A stretch of DNA of 29,054 nucleotides from Hymenoscyphus infarciens (taxonomy: Eukaryota; Ascomycota; Leotiomycetes; Helotiales; Helotiaceae), in the NCBI GenBank assembly GCA_001414345.1, contig LLCB01000499.1:1-29054 (forward strand), given 5' to 3'. The position numbers and the translations under genes were made by a program. The notes beneath the pieces are model-generated. The model had not been told where the DNA came from and ran no database searches. It saw only the letters and a program-made list of their open reading frames with translations. Numbering within the stretch: the first letter of the stretch is position 1; each line of letters begins with the position of its first letter. Of the stretch, positions 1-9,736 are shown piece by piece.

Positions 1-94
1 TAAGTATACTTAATCTAAGAGAAGATTCTTATAACTATATTACTTAAAAGTCTTTTAAAGACGTATTAGACTTTCTCTTTTTCTTATTTAATAG
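1..94. other. AT-rich non-coding leader to the minisatellite
   Basis: This stretch is almost entirely A and T with no open frame and no visible repeat register. It resembles the RIP-degraded sequence seen elsewhere in the window and probably continues leftward beyond the window edge. Confidence 0.5.
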
Positions 95-2855
95 TACTAT
101 TAAGATAATTAATAAATAAATTAATTACCTAGTAATTAATAAATAAAATCGATTACCTAGAGATATTACTATAAAAGTAATTAATAAATAAATCGATTAC
201 CTAGTAGTTTTACTAGTACTATAATTAATAAATAAATCGATTATAAAGATTACTACTAAAGTAATCGATAAATAAATCGATTATCTAGTATTATTATTAC
301 TAGTAGAGTAATTAATAAATTAATTAATTACCTAGTATTATTATTACTAGTAGAGTAATCGATAAATAAATCGATTACCTAAGAAGATTACTACTAAGAT
401 AATCGATAAATAAATCAATTAGTACTATTACTAGTACTATAATCGATAAATAAATCGATTACCTAGTATTATTATTACTAGTAGAGTAATCGATAAATAA
501 ATCGATTACCTAGTAGTATTACTAATACTATAATCGATAAATAAATTAATTACCTAGTATTATTATTCCTAGTAAGGTAATTAATAAATAAAGCAATTAC
601 CTAGTATTATTATTACTAGTACTATAATCGATATATAAATCGATTACCTATTATTATTACTAGTAAGGTAATTAATAAATAAATCGATTACCTAGTATTA
701 TTATTACTAGTAAGGTAATTAATAAATAAATCGATTACCTAGTAGTATTACTATTAAGATAATAGATAAATAAATCGATTACCTAGTATTATTACTAGTA
801 GAGTAATTAATAAATAAATCGATTACCTAGTATTATTACTAGTAAGATAATCGATAAATAAATCGATTACCTAGTATTATTACCTAGTATTATTACTACT
901 AAGGTAATCGATAAATAAATCGATTACCTAGTATTATTATTCCTAGTAAGGTAATTAATAAATTAATCGATTCCCTAGTAGTATTATTTCTAACTAGGTA
1001 ATAGATAAATAAATCAATTACCTAGTATTATTACTAGTAAGGTAATCGATAAATAAATCGATTACCTAGTATTATTATTACTAGTAAAGTAATCGATAAA
1101 TAAATCGATTACCTAGTATTATTATTACTAGTAAGGTAATCGATAAATAAATCGATTACCTAGTATTATTACTACTAAAGTAATTAATAAATAAATCGAT
1201 TACCTAGTATTATTACTAGTAGGGTAATCAATAAATAAATTAATTACCTAGTATTATTACTAGTAGAGTAATCGATAAATAAATCGATTACCTAGTATTA
1301 TTACTAGTAAGGTAATCGATAAATAAATCGATTACCTAGTATTATTACCTAGTGTTATTACTACTAAGGTAATCGATAAATAAATCGATTACTTAGTATT
1401 ATTATTTCTAATAAGGTAATTAATAAATTAATTGATTACCTAGTAGTATTATTACTAATAAGGTAATCAATAAATAAATTAATTACTTAGTAGTATTATT
1501 ACTAGTAAGGTAATCGATAAATAAATTGATTACCTAGTATTATTATTACTAGCTAGGTAATTAATAAATAAATCGATTACCTAGTATTATTATTTCTAGT
1601 AAGGTAATCGATAAATAAATCGATTACCTAGTAGTATTATTCCTAGTAAGGTAATCGAAAAAAAAATCGATTATTTAGTATTATTATTTCTAGTAAGGTA
1701 ATTAATAAATTAATCGATTACCTAGTATTATTATTACTAAGGTAATCGATAAATAAATCGATTACTTAGTATTATTCTTAGTAAGGTAATCGATAAATTA
1801 ATCGATTACTTAGTATTATTATTTCTAGTAAAGTAATTGATAAATAAATCAATTACCTAGTATTATTATTTCTAGTAAGGTAATTGATAAATAAATCGAT
1901 TACCTAGTATTATTATTACTAAGGTAATCGATAAATAAATCGATTACTTAGTATTATTCCTAGTAAGGTAATCGATAAATAAATCAATTACCTAGTATTA
2001 TTATTTCTAGTAAGGTAATTGATAAATAAATCAATTACCTAGTATTATTATTTTTAGTAAGGTAATCAATAAATAAATCGATTACCTAGTATTATTATTA
2101 CTAGCTAAGTAATTAATAAATAAATCGATTACCTAGTATTATTATTACTAATAATAATAGTAAGGTAATTGATAAATAAATCGATTACCTAGTATTATTA
2201 TTTCTAATAAGGTAATCAATAAATAAATCGATTACTTAGTAGTATTATTCCTAGTAAGGTAATTGATAAATAAATCGATTACCTAGTATTATTACCTAGT
2301 ATTATTACTACTAAGATAATCAATAAATAAATCAATTACCTAGTATTATTATTACTATTAAGGTAATTGATAAATAAATCGATTACCTAGTATTATTATT
2401 TCTAGTAAAGTAATCAATAAATAAATCGATTACCTAGTATTATTATTTCTAGTAAAGTAATCAATAAATAAATCGATTACCTAGTAGTATTATTTCTAGT
2501 AAGGTAATCGATAAATTAATTAATTACCTAGTATTATTATTACTAATAAGGTAATCGATAAATAAATCGATTACCTAGTAGTATTATTTCTAGTAAAGTA
2601 ATCGATAAATTAATCAATTACCTAGTATTATTATTACTAGTAAGGTAATTGATAAATAAATCAATTACTATTATTATTATTACTAGTAAGGTAATCAATA
2701 AATTAATCAATTACTTAGTATTATTTTTACTAGTATAATTAATAAATAAATCAATTACTTACTTCTATTTCTCTTAAATTTATTATAAGGTAATCAATAA
2801 ATAAATCTATTACCTTATACTTTTTTTTATATAGGTAATTAATAAATTAATCAAG
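95..2855. repeat. Palindromic AT-rich minisatellite, about 60 units
   Basis: A head-to-tail array with a period of about 44-47 bp. Each unit contains an inverted repeat TAATCGAT-(6 nt)-ATCGATTA and a second one CTAGTA-(7 nt)-TACTAG. The two together form a longer imperfect hairpin, because GATTACC and GGTAATC on either side are also complementary. Units differ by small loop-length changes (ATT steps, some with an extra CCTAGTATTATTA block near 870, 1340 and 2290) and by C/T and G/A changes, for example ATCGAT, ATTGAT, ATCAAT and ATTAAT. The array frays after about 2760. No protein can be read through it. Copy number is estimated from length divided by period, not counted exactly. What it does is unknown; cruciform extrusion is a physical possibility only. 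Confidence 0.95.
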
Positions 2856-2923
2856 TACGTAAAAACCGGTTCTTATGAACTTATGGTCAGATATATATGT
2901 AAGATCCGACCCTTAGCAGGGTG

Positions 2924-3260
2924 TGTCAGCATGCCCGAGGTGGAAGGGGTGGAAGGTTTGAGAGGGTGACATCTTGAGGGATGGTGGATGGGTTAGGATA
3001 GAGGTGTGGCTTGGTACCTAAGAGAGGGTTCGCTTTTTACTTTAATCTTGTAGATTAGAGCAGTGAGGGCAGTCGTGTGTTTGATATGAAATCAAGTAGA
3101 AAGGATAAGGCTGAGCTGACAGTCAGGGGAGGCCGAAACTCGGAGGCGGGGTACTAGGGTGTGCTTTGTGATAGGTACTAGTATTTGAGAGCACAGTAGA
3201 ATAAAGTTAGCCACCCGCTGAGATTACTATTCTCTGTTAGGTTTGTTTCGGTTATCAAGA
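2924..3260 (+). mobile_element. Possible LTR-retroelement fragment
   Basis: A mid-GC island between the minisatellite and AT-rich debris. It opens with TGTCAGCATGCCCGAGG, an LTR-like TG start. A matching inverted GCTGACA lies at 3115-3121, and GGTTATCAAGA at about 3250 resembles a copia-type primer-binding site. No flanking target duplication and no second LTR are visible, so the boundaries are uncertain and the assignment is weak. It has no coding capacity. Confidence 0.25.
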
Positions 3261-3336
3261 TTTGGGATTTTGAGTTGGAATTAAAATACCAAAATATCCT
3301 CTTTTGAAAATCATTACTCAAAAATATTACTCATAC

Positions 3337-3855
3337 ATATAGTGAGTTACGAGTTAAGCTTCTCTTTTAACGATATTTTGTAAAACGTACATTTTTAGAG
3401 AATTCCTTATATTCTAGATACTCTTTCCCTCTTTACTTAACAATAACATATATTATTATATTCTCGAGAATAGCTAATAAGAGCTTTATACCTCCTTTCT
3501 TACTCTATAAACTTTCTAGGGAGAAAAACAGACACTTTTATATATATCTAATTTTTTATAAAGTCTTAGTAGAACTTATAAGAGTGTTAAAATTCTTCTT
3601 ACCCCTTTTCTTACAAAAAGGAGTTTTTCTAAGAATTAACTATTAAGTTTATTCTTATTATACTTACTTAGATATAGTAATAAATAGAGAGGAGGTATAA
3701 GAAGAGATAGCATTTTTTTCTAGTTAGGTCTTATATCTCAAAGAGTACTTTAGTTTTCTGTTTTCTAAAATAAATAAAGAAAAAAGAAAATTTCTAAAAA
3801 CACACGGTTTATAAAATAGCGTCAAAAGGGAAGCGTAACTCGTAACTCACTATAT
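3337..3855. mobile_element. 519-bp MITE-like element with 52-nt terminal inverted repeats
   Basis: The left end (3337-3388) and the right end (3804-3855) are inverted copies matching at 46 of 52 positions. The outermost 20 nt (ATATAGTGAGTTACGAGTTA) are identical. Three of the six mismatches are C/T or G/A transitions. The interior is AT-rich and has no open frame, so the element is non-autonomous or heavily decayed. The ends carry TA dinucleotides, which would suit a Tc1/mariner-type TA target site. Because the ends themselves read ATATA, the exact duplication cannot be fixed, and the superfamily is inferred. Confidence 0.75.
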
Positions 3856-4608
3856 TCGTGTAATTAAGTACTTTTTCAGTTGAATCTTTATCCTAGAAGG
3901 TCGGGAGAGAGTTTCATAAGAACTAAATAGGTTTACCTAGCTGCTTTAAAGTCGCTAGCTGAAGAACTTTGAGTCTCTAACACTACAAAGTAAAACCCGT
4001 TCGGTTGTATCGATATAAAAGTCGAGATAATTAAGAGTCTATGTAATTAAGATCTAAGATAGTAGTATAAATAGTCAATCCCACAATTGGTGGAAAGAAG
4101 TTCTCATCTCGAACTGGCCACCGTTTTTGCTTACACCTATTCAAAGCTGAGAAGGAAGGAGTGAAATCAAGGAGTAAAAACTTCTCCATCTAGTCTCCTA
4201 TAAGACCTTGATTTCCTTCGAGTGGATGACAAATGCACCATCATTAGTTGTCTACTTTACGATATCCCAGGAATCCAACTAAAGTGACACCAAGAGGTTT
4301 AAATCCATGGAGTTTCATGTAGATGCTGCTAAAAACAGTTGATCGTCCGAAGAAAAAAAAAAAAAGGGACCTAAGGGCCTACAGACGCAACAGCGTCGAT
4401 TCCTGACAAAAACAGCAGATACTCGTATGAGTCTGGACCAGCAACTACCTGATATTTCCGACGGAAACCTTCTCTTGGGTGCGGTTACTTTCCTCCCTTT
4501 TTATGCGAATGCCGAGTTTGTTGTCGAATCGCAATCTACGGTCGATATTTACAAAAGCAGACTCGAACTTCACATCAAATATACCGGAGAGTCTCGATAT
4601 CCCCAGTC
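3856..4608. other. Transition from AT-rich debris to unique sequence
   Basis: Up to about 4080 the sequence is AT-rich with no readable frame and looks like decayed repeat. After that the composition becomes normal. A frame opens at 4427 on the plus strand, but it runs antisense to the better-supported decayed gene on the minus strand, so I do not call it. An A run lies at about 4352-4365. Confidence 0.4.
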
Positions 4609-5128
4609 TCACCAACGCCTATCATCGCTCAAGGATTTCTCGGCTGCCTTTCTTGCGGCCGTCTCCTTTGCGGTGGAATCCTGCATTGACTTCCGGACGG
4701 CTTGTTCAAGCGTGCTATTGCGGGTGACCAGTTCTGCATTACCTCTTGGGACTGGATTTCCAGCCATCTCTTTCTTCATTTGTGCCACAGTATCTTGGAG
4801 AGATGCGTACCTTATCCATCATTCTATAGTCATGTTCAATACGCCATGCAGTAATGTGGACTTCCGTGGGGCTAGGATGTTTCTCTCGGCATGCAAGCAT
4901 AGTTTTTGGCGATATGCACATGAACAAGTCTTGGGAGGCATCTGAGAACTTGATATAAAACTTCCACATAGTACCTAGGAAGAAGAGGAAAAAAGCAAAA
5001 GCCATGTATGTAGATCGAATTTCTTCCCAACAAGCCACTTCGATAAAAAAGAACATGCTTTTCTCACCTTCCCTGGTAGCAGTTTCGGCGCATTTGATAA
5101 AGAAACACGCACTTTTTAAAATGTCTAT
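4609..5128 (-). pseudogene. Decayed small gene with C-terminal coiled coil
   Basis: Not recognised. On the minus strand, a frame open from about 5128 to 5068 meets a good donor (GTGAGA at 5067). A 93-nt intron ends in TCCTAG at 4975, and the frame continues with residues reading EGTMWKFYIKFSDASQDLF and on to an acidic/basic stretch ending near MMDKVR. About 4806-4800 the frame shifts by one base into a highly charged, heptad-like stretch (SLQDTVAQMKKEMAGNP onward, about 63 residues) that stops at 4609-4611. An alternative reading keeps one frame from an ATG at 4939-4941 (MPPKTCSCAYRQK) but then has an in-frame TGA at 4819-4821. Either way one lesion breaks the gene. It lies about 120 bp beyond the stop codon of the methyltransferase gene. 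An unrecognised intron is the main alternative to a pseudogene. Confidence 0.35.
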
Positions 5129-5248
5129 TCAGCATTAAGCTCTTCGTTATGGCATTTTGCCAGCGCAGGGAAAAGCATTGAAAGGAAGCCTCTAATTGCT
5201 GTTCTCCAATTGTAGGTTCCTATAAACAAGTTTCTCTAAATTCTCCTC

Positions 5249-6809
5249 TTACTCTCCCTCCAAAAGTCTCCTCACAATAGCAACGACCAACCACCGTTTC
5301 CTAGCCGTAACATCCTTATCCTCTTCCCCTCTATCAACCCTCCACTCCCTCTCACTCCCCTCCGCATTTCTCTCCCAAATTCTTTCAACCACCAGACCAT
5401 CCTCTTTCATACCTTCTGGGTCAAAGAAAGGAGCCATCTTCACCCTCCCAGTATGAAATCCCGCAATGACATAAGCGAGGCCCCCCGTGTTCGGAATATA
5501 AGGATTTTCTTCCGACGGTGGAAGATGCGAAGTCTCATCATTCTTCTGAGTAGAAGGAGAAACAGCAGGTGCAAGGAACCAAGCAATGCTCTTCCTAAGA
5601 TTCGAATGTTGCCAGGGCATCCACAAACAATCCGCTACAAGAACCCTTTCGAAAGCCCCTTTATTCTGGGTAGCAAAGTCGTTATCGAGGACACCCCATT
5701 CATGGCCTTCAACCCCGATACTACCTTTCCCACCTTCTCTAAAACCCTTGCCCTTGCCCTCCTTTCTATTGACCAAGTTCTCTGATACATTGTTCCGGAT
5801 ATTTACCAATACCTCTTCAGCAGGATAATCCGTGATCACTGTCCTACTTGCCCCCGCGAGATTTGCTAACATTCCTGCTAGCCCGGTACCGGCTCCGAGT
5901 TCAATGACGGATTTTGAGTCTGAGGAGAAGAGGGGGAAGGGTCCTTCTTCTAGGTATCCGGCTAGGAGAACGGAGGCGTTCCAGAGGAAATGTGAGAATA
6001 ATGTGCGGGAAGTTTCGGTGAGGGGATTGGCGAGGGAGAGAGTCACAGGACCGAAGAGAGGTGACATGTAGGTTGGTGAGGTTGTGGAGTCGCCGTGTTG
6101 GTTTTGGATGCTAGAGAAAGTGAGTAGGTGATGATGGAGAGAGTAGAAAGTGCAAGTGAGGTAGTGAGATAAATTGAAGGAAGCGAGGAAAAATTGCAAA
6201 GCAACAAAATCACTAATTAAAGTACATCACAATCGCAAGTACATGCCAGGCTACTGGGCCCACTGAAATCGGAAATAAAAAGGCAGTACACAAAAACCTG
6301 GTGCGGTGTCATAGCTCTTAAAGTCAAGACTTCGAGGTCACTCGGGTCCCGTTCCTTCCCTGCATTTGCTCAACTGCTTCGAAAGGCGGGTCTCGAGGTC
6401 GCTCCTTCCCAACCTTAACTTCGGGTCACCATGGACGAGAGCGAGCAGGGAAGGCACAAACCCCCCTCACGCCGAGAAAAAAACAAAAACCCATAATCCA
6501 AGAACCTACACCTGCGCTCCTTCACAGAAAGGGAAAAAAAGAAGCTTCCATAAAAGTCGAGAGAACCCCCGAATTCAAGGCCTGCACCACCGCAAAACAA
6601 AACGCAATCCATTTCCTCCCCCATCTCCATCAAATTTAAAAATATAAACAATGGCAACAGCGAAAAACTCAAAACCAAGAACAAACAAGAGCAGAAAAAT
6701 TCACCCACTCATCAGGAAAAATGACAGCCAGACTACTACTCAAAATATCCTCCGGCGTCTGCTCCATATCCCCCGGAAGATGAATCCTATCCGTCAACAT
6801 ACCCCCCAT
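5249..6809 (-). CDS. EFM7: EFM7/NNT1-type methyltransferase, two exons
   Basis: Family Methyltransf_16, annotated in fungi as nicotinamide N-methyltransferase-like Nnt1 or the EF1A N-terminal/lysine methyltransferase Efm7. The large exon (5249-6110) encodes the SAM motif VIELGAGTGLAG (about residues 102-113), the following acidic strand TVITDYP (about 124-130), and the family signature LVADCLWMPWQHSNL. The large open frame has no ATG before the conserved SPTYMSPLFG region. The missing N-terminus is a separate exon at 6709-6809 reading MGGMLTDRIHLPGDMEQ and ending ...VIFPD. Splicing at donor GA|GTGGGT (6708) and acceptor CTCTAG|C (6111) rebuilds FPDDIQNQHGDS in frame, giving 320 residues. ATG 6807-6809 is the first after an in-frame TAA; a second ATG lies at 6798-6800. 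The 598-nt intron is long for a fungus. Family: very likely; exact substrate: not shown by sequence. Confidence 0.88.
6111..6708 (-). other. 598-nt intron of the methyltransferase gene
   Basis: Inferred from the exact restoration of the protein across the junction. The minus-strand donor is GTGGGT. The 3' end is pyrimidine-rich, with TACTCAC-type branch candidates, and ends CTCTAG. The 3' part is C/T-rich. A short internal similarity (TCGAGGTC...CCTTCCC) occurs twice near 6330-6410. A minus-strand open frame near 6415-6708 and a plus-strand one near 6366-6647 fall inside it and look like composition artefacts. Confidence 0.75.
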
Positions 6810-6872
6810 CCCGTCGGCTTATCGTCTCGCGTACGACCTTTTCAGTTCCTAAGCTTTCGATGATGAGAGGTC

Positions 6873-6929
6873 GTGGGATGTGGGATGTGGGATGTGGGAT
6901 GTGAAATATGAAATGTGAAATGTGAGATG
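6873..6929 (+). repeat. Heptamer array GGGATGT with G-quadruplex potential
   Basis: Four perfect GGGATGT copies from 6875 are followed by degenerate copies (GTGAAAT, ATGAAAT). The four G3 runs with 4-nt loops match a G-quadruplex motif on the plus strand. The array lies 60-120 bp upstream of the methyltransferase start codon, on its template strand. Confidence 0.85.
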
Positions 6930-7791
6930 ATCAATCAGTCGCGAGTGCCGAGGATGCTGTATGTGTTCGTGTGCCAAGATGAGAGGATATGTGTGTTTTG
7001 TTGAGTGTCTTGATCTTTATTTGTGAAGGCAGTGTAAAGAGCGTCTCGCGAGATGAGGCTTCGTCAGGACTCGGGAAGTGTTGAAAAGGAGGCTTGGAGG
7101 TGATGAGTACAAGAGGTTGTCTCGCATCTCTGATTCCCATCTCAAAGATACCCCTCTAAAAAATTCTTGGTGGGGTCCAGATTTCTGCCACTTCACACCT
7201 CACCGCCTTTGAAAACCTGCTGCTCCAAAGCCCATCAGGGCACGAAATCGGGTAGCACAACCCCCACGAAAAATCCCGAATACAATGTCAGACGGGTACC
7301 TACTGAACCTCGACGGGGATTGTCATGGACAAACACTGGGGAATAATCCGTGTTCAACTTTCACATGTCATGTGTCATGTTGATTTAATTAATCTAACTA
7401 CAGTACTACCCAGCCGGGTCTTTTTTCTAAAAATAAATAAAATAACACAAATGAAACCCAGAGTAGATTTTTATACTTGATAAACATGGCCAAGTAGGTA
7501 AAAAGAAGCAAAAATATATGCAGACTACTGTATTAACCCTTCCGGAAAAGATAAGGTACTGTCTTACTTGTAATTCCCCCCAAAAAGGAAATCTCTTCTG
7601 CTCTTTGTAAAAAGACCGACGATAGACGCAATGTACAAACCAAAAAAAAAGCCCGGAAAATAAAAATAAAACGCCATAATAGGTATCGTGATCCACCGTC
7701 TATACGCCCAGTCTCCTTGCGCCAGGCCAAACAAATTTAAATCAAATCCAATACAACACAGTCTATTGCAAAAAAGTCATCAGATAAAAAA
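6930..7791. other. Intergenic region between two minus-strand genes
   Basis: No gene is supported. A 69-codon ATG frame (6931-7140, minus) is low-complexity and could be leader sequence of the methyltransferase transcript. The part 7380-7790 is A/T-leaning and is likely the 3' flank of the downstream coiled-coil gene, whose stop lies at 7792. Confidence 0.4.
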
Positions 7792-9216
7792 TCAAACAGC
7801 TTCTGCTCTCCTCCCAACAAATTCTACGCTTGCCCCTGTGCATCCACCCTGTCGTCTCAGTTTCGTTCTCGCTCTTGCATTTTCTCCATCTGTCGAGGAA
7901 CCAAAACTCGGGGTTCGTGATATTTCGGAAGCACTACGTTTGAGTGATGGTGACCATGGAGGAACGATATCACCAGCTGCTGGTTTATCGGTCGTTCCAC
8001 TGGATTGTCCTGATCCAGTGGTCTCTAAATCAAGGAAGGGATCACGAATCCATGCAGCTTCCAGTCCTGGGACAAAGGGACCAACATCTCGAATTTCATC
8101 CCAAGTTAAGGTGTCATTTGACATGGCGATGTACAAGTCTTGGATCTTCCCTGATGGATCTACCACGGCACAATTCTTTTGTAGGAATTCTTTATCGTAG
8201 TCCATTCCGAGAAGGTGATCATCCAATTGGCGTAGCATTGGGAGACCGAGAAGATTCTTTGCGTCGCAGATTCGAGCGACGAGAGGTTGCCACTCTCGAC
8301 CAAGGAGGATCTTTGAAAATGCCTCACTCACGGCGTTCTTGAATGATAAACAATCCGAGTCTGGGATGACGACTACTTGATGAAGTCCACGAGATAAACA
8401 ACGCTTGTATGCTGCCGTGTCCTTCTCAAATGGGAATGGTTGTGTGTATTTGGGTAAAAGAGAAACATGAACGGTCCAGGCTGAAGGGTCCGCACCCACA
8501 GAAGAAACCCGTGATCTGAAAGATTCCACATGTGACGATTCATGATCTGTTCCAAGATGTTGAGGTGTCTTATTTCCCTCAGACGATGACTGGGCACGCT
8601 CTTCCGTTCTGGATTCCCCACCGCCTGGTGTTGATGGTGGTGTTGATGCTTTTCTTCGGCGGGGTAGAGAAGTCGACATTGAACTTTCCAAGAGCTCGAC
8701 TCTTTCCTCTACACGTATCGATGCATGGTCCACCTCAATCAGCTGATTACGCATCCTCTGAGAGTCGTCGACGAGACCTTCGATGCCATCCTGGAAATAG
8801 GGCATCCTCTTGTTCAATATTCCAACATGGTGCCAAATCCCACTCATGTCGCGATATACACCCTTGAACCCAGCCTCCACATCCGCCTTGGTCTTGTCCA
8901 GCAATTCTTCAGTTTGGGTTTGTCTCTCCAATCTTTGCTGTTGCTCCATCTCCAATTGTGACCGCAACAAGGCCACTTGCGCTTTCAAGTCGTCCATCTC
9001 TTGTTTTTCCACCACACCCGTTTCCTTTTCCACCGTATGATAGCAAGCTAGGTGACCGCAATCGCAGGTACTGCCGGGTATTGATCGATTCAAGGCAAAG
9101 CCTACGCAAGCACAGCGCATACCTTGGTGTTCGGGGTGGAGCAAGATGTATCGGCAATCGCCCTTTGGTAGTTCGACTTCGGCTCGCGCCTTTTCACGGC
9201 GAGGAGGCGAGAACAT
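7792..9216 (-). CDS. Cys/His-cluster and coiled-coil protein, 474 aa
   Basis: Not assigned to a named family. The frame is open beyond 9300, but the first ATG is at 9214-9216 (MFSPPRREKAR), which I take as the start. Residues 35-60 hold an ordered cluster C35-x-C37...C51-x-C53-x-H55-x2-C58-x-H60, a plausible zinc-binding site vaguely like a SWIM arrangement. Residues about 70-200 are a charged, Gln/Glu-rich coiled coil (DDLKAQVALLRSQLEMEQQ and onward). There follows a Ser/Thr/Pro-rich linker, then a compact, more hydrophobic C-terminal domain (about 250-390) and a disordered tail with basic patches (SLKRSASE, TKLRRQ) that could be nuclear signals. Single exon. The domain order would suit a nuclear or scaffold protein, but that is inference. 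Confidence that it is a gene is high. Confidence 0.8.
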   Translation of the reverse strand: MFSPPRREKARAEVELPKGDCRYILLHPEHQGMRCACVGFALNRSIPGSTCDCGHLACYHTVEKETGVVEKQEMDDLKAQVALLRSQLEMEQQQRLERQTQTEELLDKTKADVEAGFKGVYRDMSGIWHHVGILNKRMPYFQDGIEGLVDDSQRMRNQLIEVDHASIRVEERVELLESSMSTSLPRRRKASTPPSTPGGGESRTEERAQSSSEGNKTPQHLGTDHESSHVESFRSRVSSVGADPSAWTVHVSLLPKYTQPFPFEKDTAAYKRCLSRGLHQVVVIPDSDCLSFKNAVSEAFSKILLGREWQPLVARICDAKNLLGLPMLRQLDDHLLGMDYDKEFLQKNCAVVDPSGKIQDLYIAMSNDTLTWDEIRDVGPFVPGLEAAWIRDPFLDLETTGSGQSSGTTDKPAAGDIVPPWSPSLKRSASEISRTPSFGSSTDGENARARTKLRRQGGCTGASVEFVGRRAEAV

Positions 9217-9321
9217 GTTCCGAGTAGCCTGTTTGACCGAAAGGATGCCCCCAAAGTTGCGGAACCGGAGGCATGAAGCAACAAGAGAAGAGGTAAGGAC
9301 AGACAAAAGTTGAAGGGGAAG

Positions 9322-9368
9322 TGGAGGAGAAGGGAGGAGAAGGGAGGAGAAGGGAGAAGAAGGGAGGT
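9322..9368 (+). repeat. Purine tract, AGGGAGGAGA-type decamer repeat
   Basis: About four to five copies of a GGAGAAGGGA-type 10-mer make a pure purine strand 110-150 bp upstream of the start codon of the coiled-coil gene. In the sense of that gene it is a CT-rich tract, a common feature of fungal promoters. Confidence 0.8.
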
Positions 9369-9473
9369 GACGAGTGTAGATTTGGGGAAGTGTTGGGGTC
9401 CAGAGGTAGCGGCCAGAGATTTTTGGTAAATCGGAGGGTTTACGGCGGGTTGGCCTGCAGGGCTGGTCTCATG

Positions 9474-9536
9474 TAGATGAGGATGTGGATGTGGATGAGG
9501 ATGAGAATGAGGATGAGAATGAGGATGAAAATGAGG
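9474..9536 (+). repeat. Degenerate GATGAG hexamer microsatellite
   Basis: About ten copies of GATGAG or GATGTG/AATGAG variants. It lies upstream of the coiled-coil gene and creates a His/Pro-rich artefact in minus-strand translation. Confidence 0.85.
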
Positions 9537-9701
9537 TATCGTCGTACGGGTATGGAGTACTTGCAGTTCTGGGCCAGCAATCGCAATCAGAATGACTAGA
9601 TATGGGCCCAGAGCTGGGCGGGAGATGTAGCGTACAACCTGCAAGTTTATCAGCGAGAAGCGTGTCACGTAGAAGTAGAAGCAGAGGCAGAGGCAGGAAG
9701 A

Positions 9702-9736
9702 GGAGCAGCAGCAGCAGCAGCAGCAGCAGGAGCAGC
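9702..9736 (+). repeat. AGC trinucleotide repeat
   Basis: About nine AGC/CAG units with one GAGC interruption, preceded by GCAGAG-type repeats from about 9680. The minus strand reads as a poly-Cys or poly-Ser artefact. Confidence 0.9.

Noticed and set aside
95..2855. CRISPR-like or telomeric/centromeric array
   Set aside because: There are no unique spacers of constant length between identical repeats, and the whole unit repeats. The unit is not a TTAGGG-type telomere repeat. Centromere identity cannot be judged from sequence alone, and the host is a eukaryote.
4427..4945. 172-codon plus-strand frame
   Set aside because: It is antisense to the spliced minus-strand frame with coiled-coil character, and its translation shows no domain-like pattern. 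It is kept only as an alternative.
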